From Oleiharenicola sp. (lineage in GTDB: Bacteria > Verrucomicrobiota > Verrucomicrobiia > Opitutales > Opitutaceae): 64,000 nt of DNA. The stretch covers positions 62,001 to 126,000 of the forward strand of contig JANYDW010000061.1 in the NCBI GenBank assembly GCA_025363455.1. The letters are read 5' to 3'. Positions within the stretch are counted from its first letter, which is position 1; each line of letters starts with the position of its first letter. This document shows positions 53,383 through 63,244 of this stretch, piece by piece. The notes below the pieces were generated by a model. It saw nothing but the letters and a program-made list of their open reading frames with translations. It was not told the DNA's origin and ran no database searches. Made by a program: the position numbers and the translations under genes.

Positions 53383-54879
53383 TCAAGTGGCGGTGGCCTT
53401 GCGGCGGCGCTCGGCCAGCTCGGCGGACATGGTCAGGGTGGTCTGCTTGTTCAGTTTGCAGGCCGCGACGGCGACCACGCAGCCCACGAAGAACAGGCCG
53501 ACGGCGATACTGGAGCAGGCCTGGAAACCGGCGATGGCATTGGGGGCGTCGGGTAGTTGCGTATCGTAGCCAAAGAATCCAGAGAGGGCCCAGAGCAGGC
53601 CGGCCGAGCCCAAGGCCAGGCCGGATTTGAGGGAGAAGCCGATCGTGGCGAAGACCATGCCGGTGAAGCGCCGGCCGGTCTGCCACTCGGAATAATCCGC
53701 GGCGTCGGCATACATGGCCCACATGATGGCACAGGTCGGGGCGTAAACGACCGAGCCGGCCATGGCGATGGCGACCATGCCCCAGGTGTTTGTCGGGCTC
53801 AGCAGGTACATCGCAAAGGCGTTGAGGGCGCAGAGCGAGAAGCAGACGAGGGCGACATTCTTCCGGCCAAATATCCCGGACAGGCCCGTCGAGAGCATGA
53901 TGAAAACGATGGTGGTGCCGGTGCCGAGCATGTTGACGATGCTGTTGAAGACGTCGGCGGCATTGGTGGCGGTCTCGCGGGTGCCATGGACGATGTAGCC
54001 CATCCAATCGGCGAGGCTGCCGGTGGCCGCCGCGTCAGGCGTCGTAAGTCCAAGATGCGCGACCCAGTCGAACATCGCGCCCTTGTCGGCATAGTGATGG
54101 TAGTAGTTGTAGTGAGCGCCGCCCCGGAAAGTGAGCATGGCGAAGTGGAAGCCAGTGAAGATGAACAGAGCGATCCAGGGTCCGTTCTTCAGCAGGTCGA
54201 GGAAGTCCTGCTTGGGGGAGGACTTGGTCTCGACGACAGGTTTGATGCGCTCCTTGGTGGTGAAGAACGTGACGAGGAAAAGGATGAAGCAGAGGACCGC
54301 CCAGATGGTCATGGTCATCTGCCAGCCATGCTGCTTGTCGTGGCCGACGGCGAACTTGGCGACGAGCGGGAGCGTCAGGCCGCCCACGATGAACTGGGCG
54401 ATGTTGGCCGAGACAAAGCGGTACGAGTTGAGCTTGGTGCGCTCGTTCAGGTCGGCCGTCATGACGCCGCCCAGGGCGGAATACGGCATGTTGTTCATCG
54501 AATAGAGCGTCATCAGGATCGTGTTGGTGATGCCTGCCCAGGCGACCAGCGAACCCGTGCTCCAGCCCTGCGGCGTGGTGTAGGCGAGAATCATGACAAT
54601 GGCCCAAGGCAGGGAGGTCCAGAGCACCCACGGACGGAACTTGCCCCAGCGGGTGTTGGTCCGGTCGGCGATGACGCCCATGACGGGATCGAAGGCGGCG
54701 TCCCACAGGCGGGGCCACAGCAAGATGGCGGCGGCGGCGCCCGCGGAGAGGCCCATGACGTCGGTGTAGAAGCTCGTTTGAAAGAGCACCATCGACATGA
54801 ACACGAAGTTCGCGGCGGCGTCGCCGGCGCTGAAGCCGGCTTTTTCGACGAAGGTGAGTTTTTGGGGATTATCGCTCAT
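53383..54879 (-). CDS. GPH-family sugar:cation symporter (xyloside/glucuronide type)
   Basis: 498 residues from the ATG at 54879 (MSDNPQKLTFVEKAGFSAGD). About 12 transmembrane helices of the glycoside-pentoside-hexuronide:cation symporter family (MelB/YicJ/XynP-like): GFSAGDAAANFVFMSMVLFQ, PRLWDAAFDPVMGVIADRTN, TRWGKFRPWVLWTSLPWAIV, MPYSALGGVMTADLNERTKL and MYADAADYSEWQTGRR. D-x-x-x-D near helix II is typical of the cation site. It probably imports xylo-oligosaccharides or aldouronates for the GH52 enzyme encoded next. No Shine-Dalgarno sequence; the leader is CCCCC-rich. Confidence 0.92.
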   Translation of the reverse strand: MSDNPQKLTFVEKAGFSAGDAAANFVFMSMVLFQTSFYTDVMGLSAGAAAAILLWPRLWDAAFDPVMGVIADRTNTRWGKFRPWVLWTSLPWAIVMILAYTTPQGWSTGSLVAWAGITNTILMTLYSMNNMPYSALGGVMTADLNERTKLNSYRFVSANIAQFIVGGLTLPLVAKFAVGHDKQHGWQMTMTIWAVLCFILFLVTFFTTKERIKPVVETKSSPKQDFLDLLKNGPWIALFIFTGFHFAMLTFRGGAHYNYYHHYADKGAMFDWVAHLGLTTPDAAATGSLADWMGYIVHGTRETATNAADVFNSIVNMLGTGTTIVFIMLSTGLSGIFGRKNVALVCFSLCALNAFAMYLLSPTNTWGMVAIAMAGSVVYAPTCAIMWAMYADAADYSEWQTGRRFTGMVFATIGFSLKSGLALGSAGLLWALSGFFGYDTQLPDAPNAIAGFQACSSIAVGLFFVGCVVAVAACKLNKQTTLTMSAELAERRRKATAT

Positions 54880-54908
54880 GGGGGTTGGGGGTGGGGAGGA
54901 AAGGGTAT

Positions 54909-57002
54909 TTATTCGCGCAGCCAGAGCCAAGCGGTCACGCCGCGCGGGTAGTAGCGGCTGCCGCAGGAAATGCCAGTGTCGCTGCGGATCTGGTCGCACA
55001 TCGCATCGCGACCGCAGCCCGGGGTGCGCTGCCAGTCGGCATGCACGCGGTCTCCGGTGCGGGCGGCGGGCGTCAGGGCCGCGGGGAAGAGGACACGGAC
55101 GACGTGCTGGGCGAGGGCGATCTTGGAGAACCAGGTATTGGTGCTCGTGCTGCTCATCTTCCAGCCGCCGCTGACCGGATCGAGGCAGACCCCCGGTTGG
55201 AGCGCCTGGCTGATGTGCCGGTGGAGCTGGGCGAAAAGCGGGGCAAAACGACCATGAGCATCGGTGGCGTCCTTGTCGCCCAGGAAGAGCGGATAGACGA
55301 AACCCTCGACGGCGGGCAAAATGCGCGAGCGGTTGCCCTTCTCAAAGACGGCTGGGAAGAAGCCGGTATCGGCTTCAAACTTCGTCGTGAGCGTGTGCGC
55401 GAGGAGGTCGCCCGCGGCCCGGGCAGCGGCGGATTCGTCTTTTCGGCCGAGACGGGCCAAGGCTTTCTCCAGTAGCACCCAGGCGCCGAGGGTCTTCACG
55501 GCGAGGTAAAGGTTGTTGCGGGCCTGCCCGAGACTGACGTCGAGGCTGTCGTAGGTGGTGATTTCCGCGCCGTGGCCGACGCGCGAGGTGTCGTGCTTTA
55601 GGATGCCGTCGCGCTTGGTGGGGTCGGGATTGTCGCGATTTCGCAGGCTGGCGGCGCAGGCGAGCAGGATCTTCGCGTTCGCCCGGAGCCATTTGGTGTC
55701 CCCCGTGTGCTCGGCATAGGTGACGGCGGTGAGAATCCAGTTGAGCAGCTGCTCCATCGTCATGTGGCTGAAGCAGCCCTCGATACCGTCGCACTCGTAG
55801 CTCGAGCGGCCGGGCGGGGTGAAGAAATCGTTCACGCCCATGTCATGGGTGAAGGAGAGGCCGAGCTGGTCGCGGTAGGAGTAGCGACGGACAAACAGGT
55901 CGAGCGTGTCACGCACGGCCCAAGGCTGCCAGGCCAGCTCGAAAAACACATGATCCACGGTGAGATCAAAGGTGTTGATCATGCGGTATTCGCCTTCGTT
56001 GACGATCCAAAGGGGTTTGCCCTTGTGCCAGAGGAGCTGGGTGCTGCCGAGGTAGCTGTGCGCGGCCTGAGCCACGAGGAACTGCTGGTCGGCGTCGAGC
56101 TTGCTCCGGGCCAGCTCGCGGTCGCGCTGCGCGGCGAGCTTCTCGTACCGGCGATAGTCGGCGAGACCGTGGACGAGGACATCTTCCAGGTCGCGGAAGA
56201 CCCGGGTGTAAGCGTAACTGGCGGCAAGGCCGGTGGTGATCGGGCCGGCGGCATAGAAGCCGAGCACCAGCGGGAAGCGCTTCCGCTGGCCGGCAGGCAC
56301 CGCGAATACCAGCGCGGATTCTCCCGCGATGACGAGGAGGCCGCGGTAGTCGTGGAATTTCGGGGCAAGTACGTCGAAGCCCTGGCGCAGCTCAATGCCG
56401 CGGCCGGGCTTGGTCGCGTAACCGAACTTGCCGCCGCTGGCGAAGCCCGCGAGGGCGGCGCAGGTGTCACCCAACGGCCGGAGAGTGTCATCGCCATGGC
56501 CGATACCGAACATCAGCTCGACCGGGGTTGTGCCGCTGCGGTTGTCATACTCGATCCAGCCGGTGACGAGCGGGGCGAGGTGAAAACGGGCCGCGGCCTT
56601 GTTCATCTTCGCCGGGTCGGGCACCACGCCGAAGGGGGAGAGGAGGGAAAAACCGAAGCGAGTCTCGTCGGCGCGCCAAGTATCGCTCGCGAGGCCGAGC
56701 GTGCGCCGGTAATCGGCGGGTCGCAGGGCGTCGAACCCGCGCGGCGGGGCGACCACGGTGGTATCGCCGGTAAAGGCGCCTTCCTGCGATTGGGGCGGGG
56801 TAAGGAAGGGCAGAAGTTGCCAGCGGCTGGCCGGTCCGCGACGAAAACCTACGTAGACATTTTGCTTGGCGGGGGCGCGGAGGGACTGGCCAAAGCCGCC
56901 GGGGGCGTCGACCAGTCCGACCGTAAAGCTGGCGAAGGCGCCAAAAGGCGAATGCTGGACGTGGTAACTCTCGCCGGAAGCCGGCGCGGCAGGGGTGGGC
57001 AT
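54909..57002 (-). CDS. GH52 beta-xylosidase
   Basis: 697 residues and no signal peptide, so cytoplasmic. The start MPTPAAPASGESYHVQHSPF leads to GAFASFTVGL, typical of GH52. The nucleophile region NEGEYRMINTFDLTVDH has glutamates at about 336-338, and the acid region ITTYDSLDVSLGQARNNLYL has the aspartate near 485; both match Geobacillus-type GH52 enzymes. HDMGVNDFFTPPG and SSYECDGIEGCFSHMTMEQL are also family blocks. It hydrolyses xylobiose and xylo-oligosaccharides to xylose for the xylose isomerase encoded upstream. It lies 29 bp from the GPH gene on the same strand. Confidence 0.95.
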   Translation of the reverse strand: MPTPAAPASGESYHVQHSPFGAFASFTVGLVDAPGGFGQSLRAPAKQNVYVGFRRGPASRWQLLPFLTPPQSQEGAFTGDTTVVAPPRGFDALRPADYRRTLGLASDTWRADETRFGFSLLSPFGVVPDPAKMNKAAARFHLAPLVTGWIEYDNRSGTTPVELMFGIGHGDDTLRPLGDTCAALAGFASGGKFGYATKPGRGIELRQGFDVLAPKFHDYRGLLVIAGESALVFAVPAGQRKRFPLVLGFYAAGPITTGLAASYAYTRVFRDLEDVLVHGLADYRRYEKLAAQRDRELARSKLDADQQFLVAQAAHSYLGSTQLLWHKGKPLWIVNEGEYRMINTFDLTVDHVFFELAWQPWAVRDTLDLFVRRYSYRDQLGLSFTHDMGVNDFFTPPGRSSYECDGIEGCFSHMTMEQLLNWILTAVTYAEHTGDTKWLRANAKILLACAASLRNRDNPDPTKRDGILKHDTSRVGHGAEITTYDSLDVSLGQARNNLYLAVKTLGAWVLLEKALARLGRKDESAAARAAGDLLAHTLTTKFEADTGFFPAVFEKGNRSRILPAVEGFVYPLFLGDKDATDAHGRFAPLFAQLHRHISQALQPGVCLDPVSGGWKMSSTSTNTWFSKIALAQHVVRVLFPAALTPAARTGDRVHADWQRTPGCGRDAMCDQIRSDTGISCGSRYYPRGVTAWLWLRE

Positions 57003-57076
57003 GTGGGACGGAGAAACTCTGGGGGTGGGGTAACGATGTCACCCTACTCCCTGCACCCAGGAACAAACGCGAAGCC

Positions 57077-58405
57077 TCAGTCGTGCAGATACTGCATCAA
57101 CAGATTTTCCAGGTATTCCTGTTTGCCGGAGCGGGGCGTGGGCTCGCCGAGTTTGGTGAGGACCAGTTTTTCGAGAGTCTTGAAGTTGGCCTTGCCGGAT
57201 TCGATGTCCTTGCCGTAGCCGCGGTCGAATGAGCTGTAGCGGTCGGCCACGAAAGACTCAAACTTGCCGTCGGCGAGGATGCGGCGGGCGAGCTTGAAGG
57301 CGAGGGTGTAGGCATCCATGCCGCCGATATGGGCGTGGAAGAGGTCGTCGGCGTCGATGGATGGACGGCGGAGCTTGGCGTCGAAGTTGAAACCACCGGT
57401 CCCGAGGCCGCCAGCCTTGAGGATGGAGACCATGGCGAGGGTGAGCTCGCGGACGTCGGTGTTGAACTGGTCGGTGTCCCAGCCGAGGAGCTGGTCGCCG
57501 GCGTTGGCATCAATCGAGCCGAGGGCCCCGGCGGCAGCGGCCACCTCGATCTCATGCTGGAAGGTATGGCCGGCGAGCGTGGCGTGGTTGGTCTCGATGT
57601 TGAACTTGAAGTATTTCTCGAGGCCGTAGGTACGCAGGAAGGCGATGCCGCTGGCGACATCGAAGTCATATTGGTGCTTCGTGGGCTCCTTGGGCTTGGG
57701 CTCGATGAGGAACTGGCCCTTGAAACCGATGCTCTTGGCGTAATCCACGGCCATGTGGAGGAACGCCGCCAGATGGTCCTGCTCGCGCTTTAGATTGGTG
57801 TTGAGAAGCGTCTCGTAGCCTTCGCGGCCGCCCCAGAAGACATAGTTTTCGCCGCCGAGCTCGAGGGTGCACTCCAAGGCCTTCTTCACCTGGGCCGCGG
57901 CATAGGCGAAGACGTGGGCGTCGGGATTGGTCGACGCGCCGCACATGAAGCGCGGGTTGGAGAAGAGGTTGGCCGTGCCCCAGAGGAGCTTCACGCCGGT
58001 GGCCTTTTGCAGGCCCTTGGCGTGGGCGATGATCTGGTCGAGATTCTGGTTGGACTCGGCGAGCGTGCGACCCTCGGGCGAGATGTCGCGGTCGTGCCAG
58101 CACCAGAAAGGCGCCTCGATCTTCTGGAAAAACTCGAAGGCGGCGTCCATGCGGACCTTGGCGACCGACACGGGATCGGAACCGCTTTCCCACGGGCGCA
58201 CGATGGTGCCCGGACCGAAGGGATCGGCGCCGACGCCACGGAAGGAGTGCCAGTAGGCGATGGAGAAGCGCATGTGCTGCTTCAGGGTGCGCCCGTCAAT
58301 CTTCTCGGACGGGTTGTAGTGCTTGAAGGCGAGGGCGTTGGCGGAACGCGGGCCTTCATAGGCGATTTGACCGATCTTGGGGAAATGAGAGTTCAATGTT
58401 TTCAT
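57077..58405 (-). CDS. xylA: Xylose isomerase
   Basis: 442 residues. It isomerises D-xylose to D-xylulose. Blocks are [39 protein letters not shown] (catalytic His and Asp), [77 protein letters not shown] and [13 protein letters not shown]. Length fits class II XylA. It is the most upstream gene of the minus-strand xylA-GH52-GPH run and divergent from a LacI-type regulator, so a shared regulated promoter is likely. The AUG is preceded by GTTTCCGTTAA with no Shine-Dalgarno sequence. Confidence 0.96.
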   Translation of the reverse strand: MKTLNSHFPKIGQIAYEGPRSANALAFKHYNPSEKIDGRTLKQHMRFSIAYWHSFRGVGADPFGPGTIVRPWESGSDPVSVAKVRMDAAFEFFQKIEAPFWCWHDRDISPEGRTLAESNQNLDQIIAHAKGLQKATGVKLLWGTANLFSNPRFMCGASTNPDAHVFAYAAAQVKKALECTLELGGENYVFWGGREGYETLLNTNLKREQDHLAAFLHMAVDYAKSIGFKGQFLIEPKPKEPTKHQYDFDVASGIAFLRTYGLEKYFKFNIETNHATLAGHTFQHEIEVAAAAGALGSIDANAGDQLLGWDTDQFNTDVRELTLAMVSILKAGGLGTGGFNFDAKLRRPSIDADDLFHAHIGGMDAYTLAFKLARRILADGKFESFVADRYSSFDRGYGKDIESGKANFKTLEKLVLTKLGEPTPRSGKQEYLENLLMQYLHD

Positions 58406-58406
58406 T

Positions 58407-58421
58407 TAACGGAAACAGTTA
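58407..58421. promoter_or_regulatory. Weak candidate operator before xylA
   Basis: TAAC-GGAAACA-GTTA is a 4-bp inverted repeat directly upstream of the xylA start in the xylA/lacI divergent region. It is short, so support is weak. Confidence 0.25.
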
Positions 58422-58557
58422 TCACCAAGACAGTGGTAGGCAGCCGGGGTAGCAAGAGTCACTTTCGGAGAGAGAGACTTCCGCTCACAACTGGAGGAGG
58501 ATGCTAACAATAGACTTGAACGCGTGCCACCAGCGGTCGTGTATGCTGCCCACCCCA

Positions 58558-59670
58558 ATGAGCGAAAGACGTGTTACCCTTTCGGATATAGCCAAGAAAG
58601 CCGGCGTGCATGTCACGACGGTCTCGCTGGCGATGCGCAATCATCCCCGCCTGCCTGAAGGTACGCGGCAGCGCATTCAGGCCCTCGCCGAGGAGATGGG
58701 CTACAGGCCCGATCCATTGCTACGGGCGTTGGTCGCCTATCGCGGAGGTATCATTGAGCGGCGCAATACGCCGACCCTGGCGTATGTCACCAACTGGAGC
58801 ACCCAATGGGGCTGGAAAAAGGTGACAGCGCACGGGGAGTTCTTCATCGGCGCGCAGGCGAAGGCCAGCGAGCTGGGCTACAAGCTGGAACATTTCTGGC
58901 TCAAGGGCGAGGGGATGAGCCAGGAGCGGTTGGGCCAGATTCTCTATTCCCGCGGCATCAACGGGCTGATCATTGCCTCCCACAGCCGGGAGATGGGTGA
59001 TGACCTGCAATTGAAATGGCAGAATTTTAGCGCGGTGAAGATTGACTATTTTCCCCACCAGCCGGCCCTGCACAATGTGACCAACCACCAGAGCCACATC
59101 ATCCGGCTGGCCATGCAGAAGGTGACGGCGGCCGGCTACAAGCGCGTGGGCTTTGTGATGCACCGCGGCTGGGATCACGCGGTCGACCACAACTGGACCG
59201 CCGGCTTCCTGTGCGAGCAGCAGCACATGCCGCTCAAGGAGCGCATCCCCGGCCACATCTTCCCCGAGCCTCTTCCCGTCGAACGGTGGTTTCATGAACA
59301 CAACGCGCAGGTGGAGGTGGATGAAAAGCTCTTCGAGAAATGGCTCAACCGGTATCAGCCGGAAGTCCTCATCACCAAGGCGAGCTTCGTGCAGCCCGCG
59401 CTGGAAAAACTCGGGCTGAGGATTCCCCGGGACATCGCGTTGGTCGACCTCTTCATCGACCGGGCGGACGGACCCGTCGCCGGGGTGCGCCAGAATCACG
59501 AGACGGTCGGCGGACTGGCGGTGGAAATCCTCGCGGGCCAGTTGCAGCATAACAAATTCGGCGTGCCCGGGATTCCCACCACGACCTATGTGGAGGGTAC
59601 ATGGTATGACGGAGATTCCTGCCCCATGCCGGCCGTGGTCACGGCAAGAGTCGGCTTGCGAAAGAAATAG
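58558..59670 (+). CDS. LacI-family regulator divergent from xylA
   Basis: 370 residues from the ATG at 58558 (MSERRVTLSDIAKKAGVHVT). The HTH VTLSDIAKKAGVHVTTVSLA and hinge RIQALAEEMGYRPDPLLRAL are typical. The sensor domain (TLAYVTNWSTQWGWKKV, SRGINGLIIASH, AAGYKRVGFVMHRGW, GIPTTTYVEGTWYDGDSCP) resembles that of the regulator at 30878-31903. Its divergent position suggests control of the xylA-GH52-GPH genes in response to xylose or xylobiose. The protein is longer than the other LacI because of extra loop sequence around residues 210-250. Confidence 0.9.
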   Translation: MSERRVTLSDIAKKAGVHVTTVSLAMRNHPRLPEGTRQRIQALAEEMGYRPDPLLRALVAYRGGIIERRNTPTLAYVTNWSTQWGWKKVTAHGEFFIGAQAKASELGYKLEHFWLKGEGMSQERLGQILYSRGINGLIIASHSREMGDDLQLKWQNFSAVKIDYFPHQPALHNVTNHQSHIIRLAMQKVTAAGYKRVGFVMHRGWDHAVDHNWTAGFLCEQQHMPLKERIPGHIFPEPLPVERWFHEHNAQVEVDEKLFEKWLNRYQPEVLITKASFVQPALEKLGLRIPRDIALVDLFIDRADGPVAGVRQNHETVGGLAVEILAGQLQHNKFGVPGIPTTTYVEGTWYDGDSCPMPAVVTARVGLRKK

Positions 59671-59701
59671 GCCTCAATCCTAGTGGGGCACCCTTTTCCC
59701 C

Positions 59702-60697
59702 ATGAGCAGCTACACCCCGGACGACAAACGCTACGAAGCAATCCCCTATGCGCGCTGCGGCCGCAGCGGCCTGAAACTGCCCCGCATCTCGCTCGGCCTC
59801 TGGCACAACTTCGGCGGCGTCGACCCCCTCGAGAACCAACGGGCATTGCTGCGCCGAGCCTTTGACCTCGGCATCACGCATTTCGACCTGGCCAACAACT
59901 ACGGCCCACCCCCCGGTTCGGCCGAGGAGAATTTCGGCCGCATCCTCCGGGCGGATTTCGCGGCGCACCGGGACGAGCTGATCATCTCCACCAAGGCCGG
60001 CTACCACATGTGGAACGGCCCTTATGGCGAATGGGGTTCGCGCAAATACCTGCTCAGCTCACTCGATCAGAGCCTGAAGCGGATGGGGCTGCCCTACGTG
60101 GACATTTTCTACCACCACCGGCCCGACCCCGATACGCCACTGGAGGAGTCGATGGGCGCGGTGGCTGACGCCGTGAAATCCGGGCGAGCGCTCTATGCCG
60201 GGGTGTCCAACTACAACGCGGCGCAGACGCGCCAGGCCGCCGCCATCCTGAAAAGTTTTGGCGTGCCGCTTTTGATCCACCAGCCGGTTTACAACATATT
60301 CAACCGCTGGGTGGAGCCGGAGCTCCTGCCGGCGCTGACCGAGATCGGGGCCGGGTGCATCCCGTTCTCGCCCCTCGCCCAAGGCTTGCTGACCAATCGT
60401 TACCTGCAGGGCCTGCCGGCTGATTCGCGGGCGGTGAAATCGGGCGTGTTCCTTAACGCCGAGAAGATCACCCCCGAGGTGCTCGCCAAAATCAGGGCCT
60501 TGAACGAAATCGCGCAGAAACGCGGCGCCACCCTCGCACAGTTTGCCACGCTGTGGCTGCTCCGGCGCCCGGAGATCACCACCGTGTTGATCGGTGCGAG
60601 CAAAGTTACCCAGATCGATGACATCCATTCCGGCCTTAGGCTCCCGGCGCTGTCCAGGGAAGAGCAGGGCGCGGTGGAGAAAATTCTCACCAGCTGA
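59702..60697 (+). CDS. Aldo/keto reductase (YghZ / glyceraldehyde-3-phosphate reductase-like)
   Basis: 331 residues. The AKR catalytic tetrad is visible: D in THFDLANNYG, Y in NNYGPPPGSAEENFG, K in ELIISTKAGYHMW and H in DIFYHHRPDPDTPLEE. GRSGLKLPRISLGLWHNFG and VLIGASKVTQIDD match the AKR14/YghZ subgroup, which reduces L-glyceraldehyde 3-phosphate or methylglyoxal. It starts 31 bp after the LacI gene on the same strand and may be co-transcribed. A role in pentose or aldehyde detoxification is inferred. Confidence 0.92.
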   Translation: MSSYTPDDKRYEAIPYARCGRSGLKLPRISLGLWHNFGGVDPLENQRALLRRAFDLGITHFDLANNYGPPPGSAEENFGRILRADFAAHRDELIISTKAGYHMWNGPYGEWGSRKYLLSSLDQSLKRMGLPYVDIFYHHRPDPDTPLEESMGAVADAVKSGRALYAGVSNYNAAQTRQAAAILKSFGVPLLIHQPVYNIFNRWVEPELLPALTEIGAGCIPFSPLAQGLLTNRYLQGLPADSRAVKSGVFLNAEKITPEVLAKIRALNEIAQKRGATLAQFATLWLLRRPEITTVLIGASKVTQIDDIHSGLRLPALSREEQGAVEKILTS

Positions 60698-60737
60698 ACG
60701 CGATCGAGCCGGGCGTTGCTCCCTCCGGCCCGGCGAT

Positions 60738-63113
60738 TCAGAGGCGCTGGCGTAAAGTTGGCGGCAACAGCCGGCGGGCCAGCTCTTCGAGGCGCGGATC
60801 GGGGAACGAATGGCCGGAAATTTTCTTCAGGGTCAACAGGCGCAGGAGCGAATTGGCGCTGAGTGCGCGCAGGCGGGCGTCATCGGCACCGGCAAGGCAG
60901 CGCCGGATCACGTCGCTGGCGAGATCAAGCCGCCGGCCCTGGGTGAGTACGACCGCGACGCTCAGCTGCCGGTCCCAACCGAGGTCTGCGCCGGCCGACC
61001 GCGCGGCGTAAGGCACAAGCTTGCCCAAAAGGGAATCGAACGCAGCCCGGTCTCCGCGGGCGTATTCGACCTGGGCGAGGGCCGAAAGCGCGCCCGGATC
61101 GGCCGGGTAGTGCCTTAGCTTTGCGGCGGTTGCGGCTGCTTGGTCGATCTGTCCGGTTTCGACAAAAAACTCCGCGAGATTGCTGAGCGCGGTGACCTCA
61201 TCTTGTTCGTCGACCACCTCGAAGACCATCACCTCCTGGCCTTCGTAGCCGGGAATCTTGGGCAGGTAGTAGGTGACAGGCCGCACCCACGGTGGCAGGT
61301 TGCGCTGGGCGAGCAACGCGATGAATACGCGGTCGGGACGGCTGGATCCCATGTGCGCATACTGGCTGAGCGTGGTGTCCCACGAGGGAATGACGATATA
61401 GGCCACATGCCGCTGTGTGATCAGGGCGAACGCCTCATCAAAGGAAGTGGCGCTGGCCAGCCGGATGGTGGCGGTCACACCGGATTGGTTTTCCGGGGCC
61501 AAGGAGGCTACGGCGCGCAAGGAACCGTAGTAGGACAAGGGCGCGGCCAAGTCGGGCGAAGTCAGGATCACGGCATCACTCCGGCCGGCGCGCTGGGTGA
61601 GCCATTGCGCGAGGTCGCGGTCGATCAGGCCGCGGACTTCCGTTTCGCCCAATTCGGCGGAGGCGCGCGACGGCACCAGCCGGACCAGGCCCGGGATCAC
61701 CGCCACCGCCAGCAACGCGGACCAGAACCAACGGGCCAGGCGGGGGTTGGCCGCGACATGCGCCGCCGCGGTGCCGGCCAGTACAGCCAGCAGGATGCTG
61801 TCGACCAAGTTCCACCAGCGCAGCTGGCTGCAGGCCAGGCCGAGCGCGACGAGTAGCGGACCGAGCCCGATCGCGAAAGCCGTGCATTCCGGCCCCGGTA
61901 ATTTTCTTCGGAGCAAGAAGAGGCACGCCGGCAGGGCAAGAAGCATGGGCAGCACGGTTGCAACGATGGCGGGACCCGCGCCGGCCTGGGCGAGCCAGGC
62001 GAAAAAATTGGGCGCACTGGCGCCGCCCGGTAAGTTGGTCAACCGCTGCGAAAGCGGGTCCGCGGCGAAGACGTTCGCGTCAATTGCCGAGCCCGTGATT
62101 CCGAGGAATCCCGCGGCCGCCGCGAAGGCCACGATCACGGTCCGGAGGGTGCGTCGGGATCCCTCGCGAGCAGAGAAGGCCAGGATAAATTCACCGGCCG
62201 ACAGCCAGCCGATTCCGAGCAACGGGTGGATGCGAGCCAGGTCGACCTCGCCGCCACTCGGGTAACGTTCCACCACGCAGGCGGCGAATACCGTGATCAT
62301 TCCGCCCAGCGACCAGATCCTCCACGGGAGTATGGGTACGGAGTTGGTCTCGTTGCGAGTCAGCCCACGGGCCAGGCTTGCGCCGAGCACAATCCCGCCG
62401 AGGATCGGCCACTGGGCGGCGGGACTGATCCAGAGTCCCAGACCACCCGCAATTCCCGCCACGAGAAAACGGCCGACGCTTCGGCCGGGGGCCAGCAATG
62501 GCAGCACGCTCCACAGCGCGCACAGGTTGCCGAGATTACGATGATCGGGAGCACCGGGCAGAAATTGCCCGCCCAGCGGATGCAGGGCGACCAGCCCCAC
62601 CGAAAGCAGGGCGGCAGGCAGCGGGCCAAACCACCGGGCCGTAAAGCCCGCCGTCACGAGCAGGAGCAACGCTTGCAACAGGGGATCGGCGTAGAGCGCG
62701 GCGTGTTCGACGGCCGGTCCGGGTGACCGGCCGGACAGGCCACGATCGATGGTGGCCACCAGTCCCAACCACCCACGATACAGCGCGGGCAGATCTGTTT
62801 CACGGCCCCATGGCGCGTTGTCGTAATCGACGTGACGCACTCGCCAGTCCCCGGTGTGCAGCATCTGCTGCGTTTGCCGAATCCATTCCTGGCTCTCGGT
62901 GTTGCGGTTTGGTACCAACAGCTGCCGCAGGCCACCGGCATAGCCGGTCGGAGAAGAGGGATCGACGGCCGGCGCGTCCACCGACCAACTGGCTTGGGCG
63001 GTCGTGTATTGGATCCGGTCGACTCGGGAGTATGCGACCCAGGCGATGAGCCCGAGCGCGCAAACCGGAACCAGCACCCAGGCGCGGGAAACAAGGCTTT
63101 GGGGCGGGGTCAT
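60738..63113 (-). CDS. Large polytopic membrane protein, STT3/oligosaccharyltransferase-like with TPR-like C-terminus
   Basis: 791 residues from the ATG at 63113 (MTPPQSLVSRAWVLVPVCAL). Residues about 1-550 contain about 11-12 hydrophobic segments. The first soluble loop has HTGDWRVRHVDYDNAPWGRE followed by LPALYRGWLG, the D-x-D-N-x-P-x-G-R-E pattern typical of STT3-like or GT39/GT66-type membrane transferases. Residues about 600-690 form a soluble domain (SDAVILTSPDLAAPLSYYGS, YIVIPSWDTTLSQYAHMGS). Residues 690-790 are TPR-like helices (ALSNLAEFFVETGQIDQAAA). No donor or acceptor can be named. It is divergent from the CRTAC1-type gene. Confidence 0.72.
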   Translation of the reverse strand: MTPPQSLVSRAWVLVPVCALGLIAWVAYSRVDRIQYTTAQASWSVDAPAVDPSSPTGYAGGLRQLLVPNRNTESQEWIRQTQQMLHTGDWRVRHVDYDNAPWGRETDLPALYRGWLGLVATIDRGLSGRSPGPAVEHAALYADPLLQALLLLVTAGFTARWFGPLPAALLSVGLVALHPLGGQFLPGAPDHRNLGNLCALWSVLPLLAPGRSVGRFLVAGIAGGLGLWISPAAQWPILGGIVLGASLARGLTRNETNSVPILPWRIWSLGGMITVFAACVVERYPSGGEVDLARIHPLLGIGWLSAGEFILAFSAREGSRRTLRTVIVAFAAAAGFLGITGSAIDANVFAADPLSQRLTNLPGGASAPNFFAWLAQAGAGPAIVATVLPMLLALPACLFLLRRKLPGPECTAFAIGLGPLLVALGLACSQLRWWNLVDSILLAVLAGTAAAHVAANPRLARWFWSALLAVAVIPGLVRLVPSRASAELGETEVRGLIDRDLAQWLTQRAGRSDAVILTSPDLAAPLSYYGSLRAVASLAPENQSGVTATIRLASATSFDEAFALITQRHVAYIVIPSWDTTLSQYAHMGSSRPDRVFIALLAQRNLPPWVRPVTYYLPKIPGYEGQEVMVFEVVDEQDEVTALSNLAEFFVETGQIDQAAATAAKLRHYPADPGALSALAQVEYARGDRAAFDSLLGKLVPYAARSAGADLGWDRQLSVAVVLTQGRRLDLASDVIRRCLAGADDARLRALSANSLLRLLTLKKISGHSFPDPRLEELARRLLPPTLRQRL

Positions 63114-63244
63114 GCGTAGGGCCGGGGAGGGGCGCGGAGCCAATCCACTCAACGAGCGAGCTGAAGGCGAGGCAAGCAAAGTTGCCCGTTTTGCACGGTC
63201 ACTTTGACTCGCCTGCCGCCGCTCCATTCGGTAGGCGTTGGCGC

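Noticed and set aside
53557-54951. Plus-strand open frame (464 codons) opposite the GPH transporter
   Set aside because: The minus strand has twelve hydrophobic segments and GPH motifs; the plus-strand product is a G/E/R-rich shadow.
55707-57218. Plus-strand open frame (503 codons) opposite GH52
   Set aside because: Antisense shadow of a gene with clear GH52 catalytic blocks.
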